DNA of 64,000 bases from Ectopseudomonas oleovorans (lineage in GTDB: Bacteria > Pseudomonadota > Gammaproteobacteria > Pseudomonadales > Pseudomonadaceae): NCBI RefSeq assembly GCF_003052605.1, contig NZ_QASO01000129.1, forward strand, positions 43,052-107,051. Direction: 5' to 3'. The position numbers and the translations under genes are program-made. This document shows positions 30,906-43,670 of the stretch, piece after piece (within the stretch, counting starts at the first letter, position 1; each line of letters opens with the position of its first letter). The notes under the pieces are model-generated. The model did no database searches. It was not told the DNA's origin and worked only from the letters and a program-made list of their open reading frames with translations.

Positions 30906-32066
30906 TCAGGCCGCCACCCTGTTACGTCCGAAAGCCTTGGCCTCGTATAGCGCTCGGTCGGCCTGCTCGTAGAGCTGGCTCAATTCAGGCTGACTATCCG
31001 GACTCAGGCAGGCGACGCCGATAGACATCGTCAGCACATCGGCGCTATCGGAGCCGCGGTGGGCAATGCCCACCTCCTCCAGTGAATGGCGCAGGGCCTC
31101 GGCGCGTTGCCTGGCCTCATCGGCACTGATGTCGAACAACAGCAACGCGAACTCCTCACCGCCAAGCCGTACGCCCATATCCAGTGGTCGCCGCGCCGCC
31201 TGCTCGATCAGGGCGCCGACACGCTGCAAAGCCGCGTCGCCAGCCTGGTGACCGTAGCAGTCGTTGTAGGCCTTGAAATGGTCGATGTCACAGAGCAGCA
31301 ACGCAATCGATATACCGTCACGCTGTGCCTGGCGCCACAGGCGCTCGAACTGCCGATTGAAGCTACGACGGTTATGCAGCCCGGTCAGGCTGTCGTGGTA
31401 GGCAAGCAGCTGCATCAGATGGCTGATCAGAAAATGCTCACGTGATTTGTATTCCAGGAGGTAGCAACCGACAGCGCCTATAAGATTGCCGAAGACCAGG
31501 AACAACAGGTTGTTGATCAACCTCGGAGCAGGCAGCCCTGCGGCCAATTCCGCCAGCACATAGGCGAGCAAAATCACCAGGGAACAGGCAAGAGCCTCGC
31601 TCAAGCGCAGGCCGACCAGGAAGTACGCCGCCATGCTCACCAGCAACAGTCCTTCGTAGGGGTAGCCGGGGTCGGCGCGATGGGCAATACCGACAATCAT
31701 CGCTGCGCCCACGCCGAGTACTAGGATGCAGGTCGTGCTCAGCGGTAGCAGAAGATGGCTGTGGCGACGCCGCAGGATCAGGGTCGCGCAAACCAGCAGG
31801 ATGACCAGCGCCACCAGGCGCACTGCGATCACCCAGCCCAGGTGCGATGCAGGCACCACCAACATGTCCAACACCGTCAGGGCCAGCCAGATGACCGTGG
31901 CGACGCACAGCGCGATACGTTTGAGTTCGAAGCCGTCCTCAAGCATGTGCGCACGATATTCACGCTCGAGAGCGCGGGAAAAACGCAACCGCCGAAACCC
32001 CAGGCTCAACTGCTCGGCATAAGGGCTCGGACGAACCTCGTCGTACCAGGCGTGATAGTCAGGCAC
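30906..32066 (-). CDS. hsbD: Membrane GGDEF diguanylate cyclase (HsbD-like)
   Basis: 386 aa from a GTG at 32066 with GAGGTG upstream; a longer start at 32096 lacks a site. Six hydrophobic spans (residues 50-200), then GGDEF domain with LTGLHNRRSFNRQ, CDIDHFKAYND and active site LGGEEFALLL. The inhibitory RxxD site (RPLD five residues before GGEEF) is intact, so product inhibition is expected. Position between MarR and recQ matches P. aeruginosa HsbD, which works with the HptB/HsbR/HsbA pathway; those partners are absent here. Confidence 0.8.
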   Translation of the reverse strand: MPDYHAWYDEVRPSPYAEQLSLGFRRLRFSRALEREYRAHMLEDGFELKRIALCVATVIWLALTVLDMLVVPASHLGWVIAVRLVALVILLVCATLILRRRHSHLLLPLSTTCILVLGVGAAMIVGIAHRADPGYPYEGLLLVSMAAYFLVGLRLSEALACSLVILLAYVLAELAAGLPAPRLINNLLFLVFGNLIGAVGCYLLEYKSREHFLISHLMQLLAYHDSLTGLHNRRSFNRQFERLWRQAQRDGISIALLLCDIDHFKAYNDCYGHQAGDAALQRVGALIEQAARRPLDMGVRLGGEEFALLLFDISADEARQRAEALRHSLEEVGIAHRGSDSADVLTMSIGVACLSPDSQPELSQLYEQADRALYEAKAFGRNRVAA

Positions 32067-32156
32067 CCTCACCTCGTTATCTGGCGGCCTGCCCACACCT
32101 TAGCCCTGCGATCGAAATGCCGCCAGAATCAGGCTGCCAAGTTTCACCGAGGACAC

Positions 32157-34289
<2,133 letters not shown>

Positions 34290-34912
34290 GAAGGCCTCCA
34301 AATCTGGCCGCGCATTATGCCGCAGGATGGCAGGCAACAGGGCGCCTACCCGTCCGAAGCCGCTGAGTCGCCGCTTTCAGAGCGCGCCGCGCTGGCGCTG
34401 GGGCGGCGGTTGACTAGAATCCACCCTCGTGTGCGACACGTTGAACGTGTCGTGCTTGGTTTGGTTAATGCGCCTAGGCACCTTAATCCCTTGCTATCAG
34501 GGGGGGTTGAAGCCCGAAAAAGCATTCAACAAACCGGCTCAGCCTGGTTAATCCACACCCTGGAAGCGCTTCGTTTTGGCGGGGATGGATAACAAAAGCT
34601 GTATCTGTTCACACCCTAAAATGGGTCAATGAGCGGTTACAGAAACAGAATAGTAACGTTCAGCTATCATCGAATTGCTACTAAAAATGTCTGACCCGAG
34701 GGTGAATTTGCCCTCCGGGCAGAACTCATCCGCGCACGTCTGGCAGTGAGCCAATTCACCGTCGTGAAACGTTGGGGGGATGTTGAACCAAGCACGGAGC
34801 GAAAAGCTCCGAATCGCATTGCTCAACTTCGCTGGCATAGGAAGCACCGAGCCTGGCATGTACCTGCCAGTTCATTAGATCGGCATGCGTCAGGGGCCAA
34901 CCCTGGGGTGTG
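34290..34912. other. Gene-poor scar region between recQ and the IS remnant
   Basis: No intact gene. A perfect 19-bp palindrome CGACACGTTGAACGTGTCG lies at 34434-34452. At 34694-34890 the plus strand has an open frame without a start (PEGEFALRAELIRARLAVSQ, VVKRWGDVEPSTERKAPNRI) that may be the remains of a gene. An alternative minus frame at 34626-34859 has no family features. The region abuts the broken end of the transposase. Confidence 0.45.
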
Positions 34913-35099
34913 AAGCCGGATTAACCTTATTCCAGTTCCCGAACGCTTCGGGGAGATCTCTCCAGGGGCATCCCGTGCGCATGCGGTACAGCATGCCCTC
35001 CACGGTCATTCGTAGATCACGCTTGTTGTAGATGGCCTTGCGCAGCAGAATTTCCCGCAGCTTCGACCAATGCCCATCACTGAGCAATAATCGGGGCAT
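34913..35099 (-). pseudogene. IS5-type transposase, N-terminal fragment
   Basis: The N-terminal DUF4096-like domain of IS5 transposases is recognisable (DLRMTVEGMLYRMRTGCPWR). The DDE catalytic domain is missing. After GNWNKVN the reading frame enters non-IS sequence. Inactive, but its ends would be recognised by a full-length relative. Confidence 0.8.
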
Positions 35100-35188
35100 T
35101 GTAAACTCGTATCGATGTTGGGTCAGAGCTTCAACGATACGTATTTTCTCATATATATCAACTTATTAGCGCAAAACGGCAACAGCCC
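34913..35188 (-). mobile_element. IS5-family insertion sequence remnant (left end only)
   Basis: The inverted-repeat end GGGCTGTTGCCGTTTTGCGC (35188-35169) is flanked by CTAG at 35189-35192. The transposase starts at 35099 (MPRLLLSDGHWSKLREILLR) and reads through RMRTGCPWRDLPEAFGNWNK, then breaks into unrelated sequence near 34913. About 62 of the usual residues remain. It sits 31 bases before an AraC gene whose upstream region it may have changed. Confidence 0.8.
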
Positions 35189-35219
35189 CTAGGCTTCGCT
35201 GACTTTCCGGAGGCGCGCC

Positions 35220-36167
35220 ATGCAGTCACCCATTCACACCGCCACAACTCTCGACACCCCCCTTGCCGAACTGAGCCATGAAATGGCGCGCCTAGTCGAT
35301 CGCTTCGCCCCCGAGGACGGCTTGCACCTCACAGCGATTCCTGGCCTGAAGCTGGCACGCGCCACGACACCCAGCCTGCCGATGCAGACAGTCTACGACC
35401 CCTGCCTGTGCATCATCGCCCAGGGCCGTAAAGAGATACGTCTGGGTGACGAACTCTACGTCTATGATCCGTTGAATTATCTGGTGGCGTCGGTGGTGCT
35501 GCCGGTAACCGGCCGGGTTATCGAGGCCAGCCCGGATCACCCCTATCTGAGCATCGCTCTGGAGATTGATCCCGCGCTGATCAGCAGCCTGCTCACCGAA
35601 ATGCCAGCGATTCCGGCCCCGGACGCGGCTTCCCAGCGGGCGCTGTTTCTCGATCGCATCGACCCACGCTTGCTGGATGCGGTGATCCGCCTGCTGCGCC
35701 TGCTGGAAACCCCATCCGACATCGCCATGCTGGCGCCATTGGCATTGCGCGAGATTTTCTACCGCCTGCTGCTCAGCCCGCAGGGCCATCGCCTGCATGA
35801 AGTGGTGATCGCCGACAGCCAAAGCCAGCGCATCTCCCGCGCCATCGAGTGGCTGCGCAAGAATTTCGATCAGCCGCTGCGGATCGAGGAACTGGCCCGC
35901 GAGGTGAACCTGAGCCCCTCGACCCTGCACCATAGATTCAAGACGGTCACAGCGTTCAGCCCGCTGCAGTACCAGAAGCAGCTACGCCTGCAGGAGGCTC
36001 GCCGACTGATGCTGTGCGACAACCTCGAAGCGGCAGCGGCCAGCTACCGCGTCGGCTACGAAAGCCCATCGCAGTTCAGCCGCGAGTACAGCCGTCTGTT
36101 CGGCGATCCGCCGCAACGCGACATCGCCCGCCTGCGCCAGGCCGCGCAGAACCAGGTCGCTTCCTGA
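35220..36167 (+). CDS. AraC-family regulator with AraC_N domain
   Basis: 315 aa, GGAGG six bases upstream. N-terminal domain (YDPCLCIIAQGRKEIRLGDE, YDPLNYLVASVVLPVTG) is the AraC_N ligand-like domain; the C-terminal HTH pair is LRIEELAREVNLSPSTLHHR and YRVGYESPSQFSREYSRLFG. Often found beside alcohol or aldehyde oxidoreductases; no such partner here. The IS end lies 31 bases upstream. Confidence 0.85.
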   Translation: MQSPIHTATTLDTPLAELSHEMARLVDRFAPEDGLHLTAIPGLKLARATTPSLPMQTVYDPCLCIIAQGRKEIRLGDELYVYDPLNYLVASVVLPVTGRVIEASPDHPYLSIALEIDPALISSLLTEMPAIPAPDAASQRALFLDRIDPRLLDAVIRLLRLLETPSDIAMLAPLALREIFYRLLLSPQGHRLHEVVIADSQSQRISRAIEWLRKNFDQPLRIEELAREVNLSPSTLHHRFKTVTAFSPLQYQKQLRLQEARRLMLCDNLEAAAASYRVGYESPSQFSREYSRLFGDPPQRDIARLRQAAQNQVAS

Positions 36168-36272
36168 TAACCGCACAAGGACCATGCCGCCCGTGGGAGG
36201 CGCTTCAGCGGCGAGCTTTTCCGCCCTTTTTGAGGATGATCGCGGCTAAAGCCCCACCCACTGCGCGTCCGG

Positions 36273-37421
36273 CTACAGCCCCATCTGCTTGGCGATGATC
36301 TCGTTCATGATCTCGCGCGTACCGCCGCCAATGGAGAGGATTCGATTGTCGCGGTATAGGCGCTCGACCAGGGTTTCGCGCATGTAACCCATGCCACCCA
36401 TGATCTGCACCGCATCGTAGGTCAGGCGATCAGCAATATCGGTGGCGAAGTTCTTGGCCATGGAAATCTCCTTGATCACGCTCCTGCCGGCGGCCATTTG
36501 AGCGGCCTGGCAGTAGGTGAACTCGCGGGAAACCTCCAGTTGCGTGGCCATCTCGGCCAGGCGGTGCTTGAGCACCTGGAACTTGCCCACCGGCTTGCCG
36601 AACGCCTGGCGCTCGCGCGCCCATTTCAGCGACTCCTGCAGGGCCAGTTGTGCGGTCATGTTGGCCATGATCGCCAGGCTCAGGCGCTCGCTCTGGAAGT
36701 TGGCCATGATGCAGGCGAAACCGGCATTCTCCACGCCGATCAGGTTCTCCACCGGCACCTTGCAGTCGTCAAAGAACAGTTCGGCGGTATCCGACGCCCA
36801 CCAACCCATCTTCTTCAGCTTGCGACCGACGCTGAAACCCGGCGTGCCCTTCTCCACCAGCAGCAGGCTGACGCCACCGAAGCCCTCACCGCCGGTGCGC
36901 ACCGCCACCGTGTAGTAATCGGCACGCACGCCGCTGGTGATGAAGGTCTTGCTGCCATTGACGCGGTAGTGATCGCCATCGCGCACAGCGCGGGTCTTGA
37001 GATTGGCCACGTCGGAGCCACCGGTGGGCTCGGTCACCGCCAGCGCCATGATCTTCTCGCCGGCCAGTACCTGCGGCACCACGCGCTCACGCACGACGGG
37101 CTTGGCCCATTTGACGATGGGTGGCAGGCCGATATCCAGCGAACCGAGCCCGGCCACCAGGCCGCCGGAGCCACTGCGCATCAGTTCCTCGCTGGCCGCC
37201 ACTTTGGCGAACACGTCTCCCTCGTGACTGCCGCCTAACTGCTCTGGGTAGCCGATACCGAGAATGCCCGCAGCGCCGGCCTTGAGGTACAGCTCACGAG
37301 GAAACTCCTCTGCCTCTTCCCACTCGTCGATATACGGCAGGATTTCACGCTCGACGAAACGCCGGACGGAATCACGAACCAATTGGTGGGACTCATCGAA
37401 ATACGACAGAGAGGCGGCCAT
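36273..37421 (-). CDS. Acyl-CoA dehydrogenase
   Basis: 382 aa with GGGAG before the ATG. Flavin and substrate motifs ALAVTEPTGGSDVANLKTRA, GWWASDTAELFFDDCKVPVE and VQIMGGMGYMRETLVERLYR are complete. The catalytic base region has GGGTREIMNEII. Corresponds to the gene beside recR in P. aeruginosa (PA1535 position). Chain-length specificity not evident. Confidence 0.88.
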   Translation of the reverse strand: MAASLSYFDESHQLVRDSVRRFVEREILPYIDEWEEAEEFPRELYLKAGAAGILGIGYPEQLGGSHEGDVFAKVAASEELMRSGSGGLVAGLGSLDIGLPPIVKWAKPVVRERVVPQVLAGEKIMALAVTEPTGGSDVANLKTRAVRDGDHYRVNGSKTFITSGVRADYYTVAVRTGGEGFGGVSLLLVEKGTPGFSVGRKLKKMGWWASDTAELFFDDCKVPVENLIGVENAGFACIMANFQSERLSLAIMANMTAQLALQESLKWARERQAFGKPVGKFQVLKHRLAEMATQLEVSREFTYCQAAQMAAGRSVIKEISMAKNFATDIADRLTYDAVQIMGGMGYMRETLVERLYRDNRILSIGGGTREIMNEIIAKQMGL

Positions 37422-37487
37422 GCGGGTACTCCCGTTATTATTTTGGCCACCCTAACCTAGCGCTTGCTTGGTTTTCAAGCGAGCGTT

Positions 37488-38066
37488 TCATTTCTGCTCG
37501 CGCAACGCCTTTCTCACCCGCTCGCCCATCTCGTAGGCTGGCCCTTCCACCGACTGGAAATTGCGCGTGTAACGCTGGGCGAAGCCATCGGTGCCCCACT
37601 CGCGGTATTGCTGCACATGCCACAATTCATGCGCCCACAGCGCCGCATCCTGCTCAGCGGCAGCGGCGTTGCGAAACACCACCACATCGACCAGCGTCAC
37701 GGCCTGCACATCGGGGTTCTGCAGCATGACGGTGGCGGCGTCCATCTCGTCGGTGATGCCCACGCGAAAGCGCACTTCATCAAGCAACGCATCGTCGTAG
37801 AACGGCGCGAGCTGGGCACGAATCATCAGAGGGATAGGTTCGGTGCCGGCTCGCAGTGCTGCCTGGCGAGATTGCAGCAACCAGGCTTCGAGACGCGCCG
37901 CCGCCATATTCAGGCCATTTTCACGCACCCGTACCGGATCGGGCACGCACAAGCAGGAAGCGCCCAGACACACCTGTACCTGCCCGTTCGGACATTGAGC
38001 CTGTGCGGCCAGAGGCGCCCCGAGCAGGAGCAGCAGAGCAATACGGCGCAGAGTGTCGGTGGTCAC
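37488..38066 (-). CDS. Secreted DUF4157-like HExxH protein
   Basis: 192 aa from a GTG at 38066 with GGAG five bases upstream. Signal peptide (TLRRIALLLLLGAPLAAQAQ), a small cysteine cluster (CPNGQVQVCLGASCLC), then AALWAHELWHVQQYREWGTD, a zinc-metallopeptidase-type HExxH. A distal Glu could be the third ligand (VEGPAYEMGER). DUF4157 proteins are putative peptidases, mostly uncharacterised. Confidence 0.7.
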   Translation of the reverse strand: MTTDTLRRIALLLLLGAPLAAQAQCPNGQVQVCLGASCLCVPDPVRVRENGLNMAAARLEAWLLQSRQAALRAGTEPIPLMIRAQLAPFYDDALLDEVRFRVGITDEMDAATVMLQNPDVQAVTLVDVVVFRNAAAAEQDAALWAHELWHVQQYREWGTDGFAQRYTRNFQSVEGPAYEMGERVRKALREQK

Positions 38067-38096
38067 TGGCACTCCGAATCGAGAGGGTTTGACTGC

Positions 38097-38696
38097 TTAC
38101 AGGCTGATCGGGCGCCGACCAGCCAAGGCATGGGCCAGGGTGCCGCCGTCGACCAGTTCCAGTTCGCCACCGAGCGGCATGCCATGGGCGATGCGCGAGG
38201 CGACCAGACCTTTGCCAACAAGAACTTGGGCGATGTAGTGCGCCGTGGCCTCGCCTTCCACCGTCGGGTTGGTGGCCAGGATCACTTCGCTGAAAGCACC
38301 GGCATCGATGCGCTCCAGCAGCGCAGGAATACCGATGGCCTCTGGCCCCAGACCATCAAGCGGTGACAGATGCCCCTTGAGCACGAAGTAACGGCCGCGA
38401 AAACCAGTCTGTTCCACTGCGTGCACATCCATTGGACCTTCCACCACACACAGCAGGCTGTCGTCGCGGCGCTCGTCCAGGCACAGCTGGCAGATTTCGT
38501 CCTCGCTCAGGCTGCGGCAGCGCTTGCAGTGCCCCACGCCTTCCATCGCCGCATTCAGCGCCTGCGCCAGACGCAGACCGCCACTGCGATCGCGCTCGAG
38601 CAACTGCAACGCCATGCGTTGCGCGGTCTTCTGCCCAACACCGGGCAGGATGCGCAGAGAGTCGATCAACTGGCGAATCAGGGGGCTGAAGCTCAT
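38097..38696 (-). CDS. recR: Recombination protein RecR
   Basis: 199 aa, usual length. HhH region (LRILPGVGQKTAQRMALQLL), C4 zinc finger (HCKRCRSLSEDEICQLC), Toprim domain (LLCVVEGPMDVHAVEQTGF, VILATNPTVEGEATAHYI). Works with RecF/RecO to load RecA at gaps. In the conserved dnaX-ybaB-recR cluster. Confidence 0.95.
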   Translation of the reverse strand: MSFSPLIRQLIDSLRILPGVGQKTAQRMALQLLERDRSGGLRLAQALNAAMEGVGHCKRCRSLSEDEICQLCLDERRDDSLLCVVEGPMDVHAVEQTGFRGRYFVLKGHLSPLDGLGPEAIGIPALLERIDAGAFSEVILATNPTVEGEATAHYIAQVLVGKGLVASRIAHGMPLGGELELVDGGTLAHALAGRRPISL

Positions 38697-38724
38697 GGCG
38701 TTCCTGCAAGGGTGAGCGGGGAAA

Positions 38725-38755
38725 GATCTGGTGGGCTAAAGCCCACCCTACGGAT
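38725..38755. repeat. Intergenic hairpin repeat (GGTGGGCTAAAGCCCACC)
   Basis: An 18-bp perfect inverted repeat GGTGGGCTAAAGCCCACC in the 200-base gap between recR and ybaB, related in form to the GTGGGTTA units at 24 kb. A likely REP-type or BIME-type repeat. The rest of the gap shows no gene. Confidence 0.55.
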
Positions 38756-38898
38756 TTGCAACGAGCAGATTCCCGGATTGCATCTCATTGGGCTACGAGC
38801 CGGCCCAGTCGACACGGCAAGAGTGGCGATCAGGCAGCGTGCAGGGCAAGTTCGCCGGCAACGCCGCCATGTGCGTCGACTGGACGGCACGAAGCCTA

Positions 38899-39225
38899 TC
38901 AGAAGGGCATTTTGAAGCCGGGGGGAAGCTGCATCCCTGCGGTCATGCCAGACATTTTTTCCTGGCTGTTCTGCTCAACCTTGCGCACGGCATCGTTGAC
39001 CGCTGCAGCAATCAGGTCTTCCAGCACTTCCTTGTCTTCCTGCATCAGGCTGTCGTCCAGGGTGATGCGCTTGACGTCGTGACGACCGGTCATCACCACG
39101 CTGACCAGGCCGGCGCCGGACTGGCCGGTAACTTCAGCGTTGGCCAGTTCTTCCTGCATCTTCTGCATTTTTTCCTGCATTTGCTGAGCCTGCTTCATCA
39201 GGCCTGCCATGCCACCTTTCATCAT
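38899..39225 (-). CDS. ybaB: YbaB/EbfC nucleoid-associated protein
   Basis: 108 aa. MMKGGMAGLMKQAQQMQEKM, then a coiled coil, ANAEVTGQSGAGLVSVVMTG and NDAVRKVEQ are characteristic. Binds DNA as a dimer. Lies between dnaX and recR as in most bacteria. Confidence 0.93.
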   Translation of the reverse strand: MMKGGMAGLMKQAQQMQEKMQKMQEELANAEVTGQSGAGLVSVVMTGRHDVKRITLDDSLMQEDKEVLEDLIAAAVNDAVRKVEQNSQEKMSGMTAGMQLPPGFKMPF

Positions 39226-39273
39226 GTCGGTATCCTCGGTGTTCGGGGTTAAACAAGTCGTTGAAACGACCGG

Positions 39274-41391
<2,118 letters not shown>

Positions 41392-41854
41392 GGAAAACCG
41401 TCATATGAGGAAAGCAAAAGTGGGCTAATGCTAGCGGAGCAACCGGCAAATTGCATCCGCCACCCGCATGTGTGGAGCTGCATCACCCTGACTTGAGAAA
41501 TAGTGCTGGTTATTTCTTGCACAACGCATTATCATCCGCGCCGTTCGTACCACGCTGCAAGTCAAAAAGGCCTTCGCGCCCCCTCGCTGGTTTCCCGGTT
41601 CAACGTCTAGCGCTGTTTCGCGCTACCGCCCTACCCGATCCCATCCGCTGACTGATCAGGCCGACTCGCCACTTACTGGCGCAGATCCTCCGCCTGCCTC
41701 CGACGTACCGACCACGCCTAAGAACCGTAACATTGGAACTTTATCGTGCTAACCAAGCTCCGATGGTTCGACATGCTATGGCCGCTTTTCGGCCAACCAC
41801 ATGGAGCTACACCACGCGCAACGAAGCGCACATGCTTTAAGGAAGTACCTAAGA
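41392..41854. other. Divergent intergenic region upstream of dnaX
   Basis: 463 bases with no convincing gene. It must hold the dnaX promoter (minus) and that of the small gene at 41855 (plus). An AT-richer segment near 41505-41535 and a TTGGAACTTTATCG stretch near 41730 are promoter-like, but I cannot assign them. Confidence 0.4.
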
Positions 41855-42076
41855 ATGAATGCTCAACATCAAATTCAGAAAGCCATCAGCACCCTGACTC
41901 ACGCCTTCGCGCCGTTCGACTGCCGCATCCAGGCAACGCGCAAGGGCAGCTTCAGCTTCACCCTGGTCGACAAGACCGGTATCGCCCAGTACAGCCAGCG
42001 TCTTTACCCAGGCCAGTACAGCGACGAATCGCTGCAACAGGTGATCGAGCGTACCCGCCAGTCGCTCACTGCCTGA
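41855..42076 (+). CDS. DUF1652-like small protein, 73 aa
   Basis: MNAQHQIQKAISTLTHAFAP then CRIQATRKGSFSFTLVDKTG and LQQVIERTRQSLTA. The pattern hydrophobic helix, two strands, helix resembles DUF1652, a Pseudomonas-specific family without known role. AAGGAAG lies upstream. The next gene is a paralogue. Confidence 0.6.
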   Translation: MNAQHQIQKAISTLTHAFAPFDCRIQATRKGSFSFTLVDKTGIAQYSQRLYPGQYSDESLQQVIERTRQSLTA

Positions 42077-42130
42077 ACTAAGTCATCATCCTGAGGTCGA
42101 AGGAGATCAACCATCAGGATGGAGTAGGAC

Positions 42131-42418
42131 ATGGAACTCACCAACCAACAGCTCGTCGATCACCTGTTCAATCCGTTGCGTGTCAGCTTCAGCTCACCGC
42201 GCCCGGACGGCAGCATCATCCTCGCCCTGCTCGACGAGAGCGACAGCACTGTCTACAGCCGCGTCCTGGCCAAGCCACAGATCAACGACCAGAATGCCTT
42301 CGCCCAAAGCCTGGAAGAAATCCGCCTGGAACTGGCTGTACGCGCCGGCAATATCCCAGCCGATCTGCGCAAGATGCTCAAGGAACAGGACAGCGTGTTG
42401 AATTACCGCATCGCCTGA
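42131..42418 (+). CDS. DUF1652-like small protein, 95 aa
   Basis: MELTNQQLVDHLFNPLRVSF, SPRPDGSIILALLDESDSTV and SLEEIRLELAVRAGN follow the same helix-strand-strand-helix order as the preceding gene. Probably an operon of two paralogues. A strong terminator follows 16 bases later. Confidence 0.6.
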   Translation: MELTNQQLVDHLFNPLRVSFSSPRPDGSIILALLDESDSTVYSRVLAKPQINDQNAFAQSLEEIRLELAVRAGNIPADLRKMLKEQDSVLNYRIA

Positions 42419-42433
42419 ACCTGCAAACAGCCG

Positions 42434-42462
42434 AAAGCCCGTGCCCAAAGCGCGGGCTTTTT
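42434..42462 (+). terminator. Intrinsic terminator after the DUF1652-like pair
   Basis: AAAGCCCG, 11-base loop, CGGGCTTTTT. It can also serve the opposite strand because AAA precedes the stem; the 4.5S RNA gene converges from the right. Confidence 0.75.
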
Positions 42463-42542
42463 ATTGCGCACAGCAAAAACCGCCAGATGGGCGCTGAAGA
42501 TATTGATATAGAAGGGTGCAAGGGCTTGGAAACTGGAGGTGG

Positions 42543-42645
42543 ACCCTGCCAGCCACACCCCGGCACACAATGTTCCCGCTGTGGCTGCTCCCTTCCGGGA
42601 TGCCCAGGTTAACGGGTAATCGTTGCGAGAGGCTTGGAGACCCCG
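42543..42645 (-). ncRNA. ffs: 4.5S signal recognition particle RNA
   Basis: On the minus strand the conserved SRP apical loop CCCGGAAGGGAGCAGCC lies mid-gene, with GTGTGCCGGGGTGTGGCTGG and GGCAGGGTCCACC on the 3' arm and CTCGCAACGATTACCCG on the 5' arm, as in E. coli ffs. It pairs with Ffh for membrane-protein targeting. Ends are approximate. It lies close to dnaX as in P. aeruginosa. Confidence 0.92.
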
Positions 42646-42738
42646 CCATTCCTGACTTCTAGCGCTTTCTGCTCGTCGCACGACTATCAATCGGAGATCA
42701 CATTCTATAGCGAGGCCTTTAGCCTTTGGGAGCGCTTT

Positions 42739-42780
42739 GGATCACCGTTTCGGATCACTTCTGGATCCCTTTAGGATCAC
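42739..42780. repeat. Phased GGATCAC repeats upstream of ffs
   Basis: GGATCAC at 42739, 42752 and 42774, and GGATCCC at 42763. Spacings are 13, 11 and 11 bases, close to one helical turn. They lie 94-135 bases upstream of the 4.5S RNA on the minus strand. May be a protein-binding array or decayed repeat. Confidence 0.5.
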
Positions 42781-43019
42781 CTGGCCACACCCCAACCGGC
42801 TTTTTTTTGACAAAAATGCGAGCCCCTATCCATCGAGCCGTCCCACTCGATTCCCCCAGTACCCACCTCTCCTCGCCTGAAAAACGGGGCACCCGCCCAC
42901 CTAATGACTTGACTCAGCCGACACCCAAAATCCGGCTCGTCTCAGTAACGAGGAGGAACCACGCACTATGGAAAAACTGCAGGTATTCACACCAATCGCG
43001 ATCCTCGCTGGATCTGTCT

Positions 43020-43236
43020 TGATAGCCCTCAAACGTCGCAGCCAGCGTAATAGACTTCAATGGTCACGCTTTGATCGTCTCGCAGACATCTACATACCGA
43101 AGCCCAGAAATGCACATCCTTATCCCGAGGATCGCTTCGCGTTACATACCCGAGGCAGGAGCCGTATGCGGTAGTTCCGCACGCACGGATCTGTGCGGGG
43201 GGCGGCAGGTAACTGCCGTCCCTGCCGCGACCCGAC
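43020..43236 (+). mobile_element. Group II intron 3' remnant
   Basis: The end of an intron-encoded reverse transcriptase (RFDRLADIYIPKPRNAHPYP, then DRFALHTRGRSRMR, stop at 43172) is followed by domain V (GAGCCGTATGCGG ... CGCACGGATCTG) and a GC hairpin domain VI ending CCCGAC at 43236. The 5' intron and most of the protein gene are gone. The right junction is inside transposase sequence, so the intron had inserted into an IS. Confidence 0.75.
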
Positions 43237-43515
43237 GAACCAGCGAAAAAGCAGGTTGTAGCCCAGTTGCTCCATGAGCATGCGCTCGCTGCGCAGCGAG
43301 TAGAACAGCTACAGCAATTGCGCCCGCATCAGCTTCTCCGGGGCAACCGAGGTGCGGCCGGTGTCGGCATACAAGGTGTCGAACAGAGCACTCATCCGTT
43401 GCAGGGCGGTGTTGGCCAGCTTGCGGATGGCGCGCAGGGGATGATTCACCGGCACGAAGTCATCGAGCTTGGCGACAGTGAACAGGGACTCCTGGGTGAT
43501 ATCGGCCCCAGGCAT
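43237..43515 (-). pseudogene. Transposase remnant with in-frame stop (DUF772-type)
   Basis: MPGADITQESLFTVAKLDDF, VPVNHPLRAIRKLANTALQR and SVAPEKLMRAQLL are the N-terminus of IS5/IS1182-type transposases. A TAG then interrupts before LFYSLRSERMLMEQLGYNLL and FRWFV, where the group II intron junction lies. The catalytic domain is lost. Inactive. Confidence 0.8.
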
Positions 43516-43670
43516 GGAAATCGAGGGCTCCGGCAGATTGGAGCCGATATCGTAAACCACACGTCGCAAAACCAGACAGGACGTGGGCGAATTTCAACAA
43601 GCTGCTAGCGGTCACATTACGGTCATCCGTCGGCGTTAAATTGGCCTAGGCCAATGCCACGGATGATCCC

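Noticed and set aside
34400..34600. Possible tRNA or structured RNA downstream of recQ
   Set aside because: Only the palindrome at 34434 is clear; no tRNA arms, CCA end or known RNA motif.
34626..34859. 77-codon minus frame near the IS remnant
   Set aside because: No ribosome site or recognisable domain; lies in a rearranged scar.
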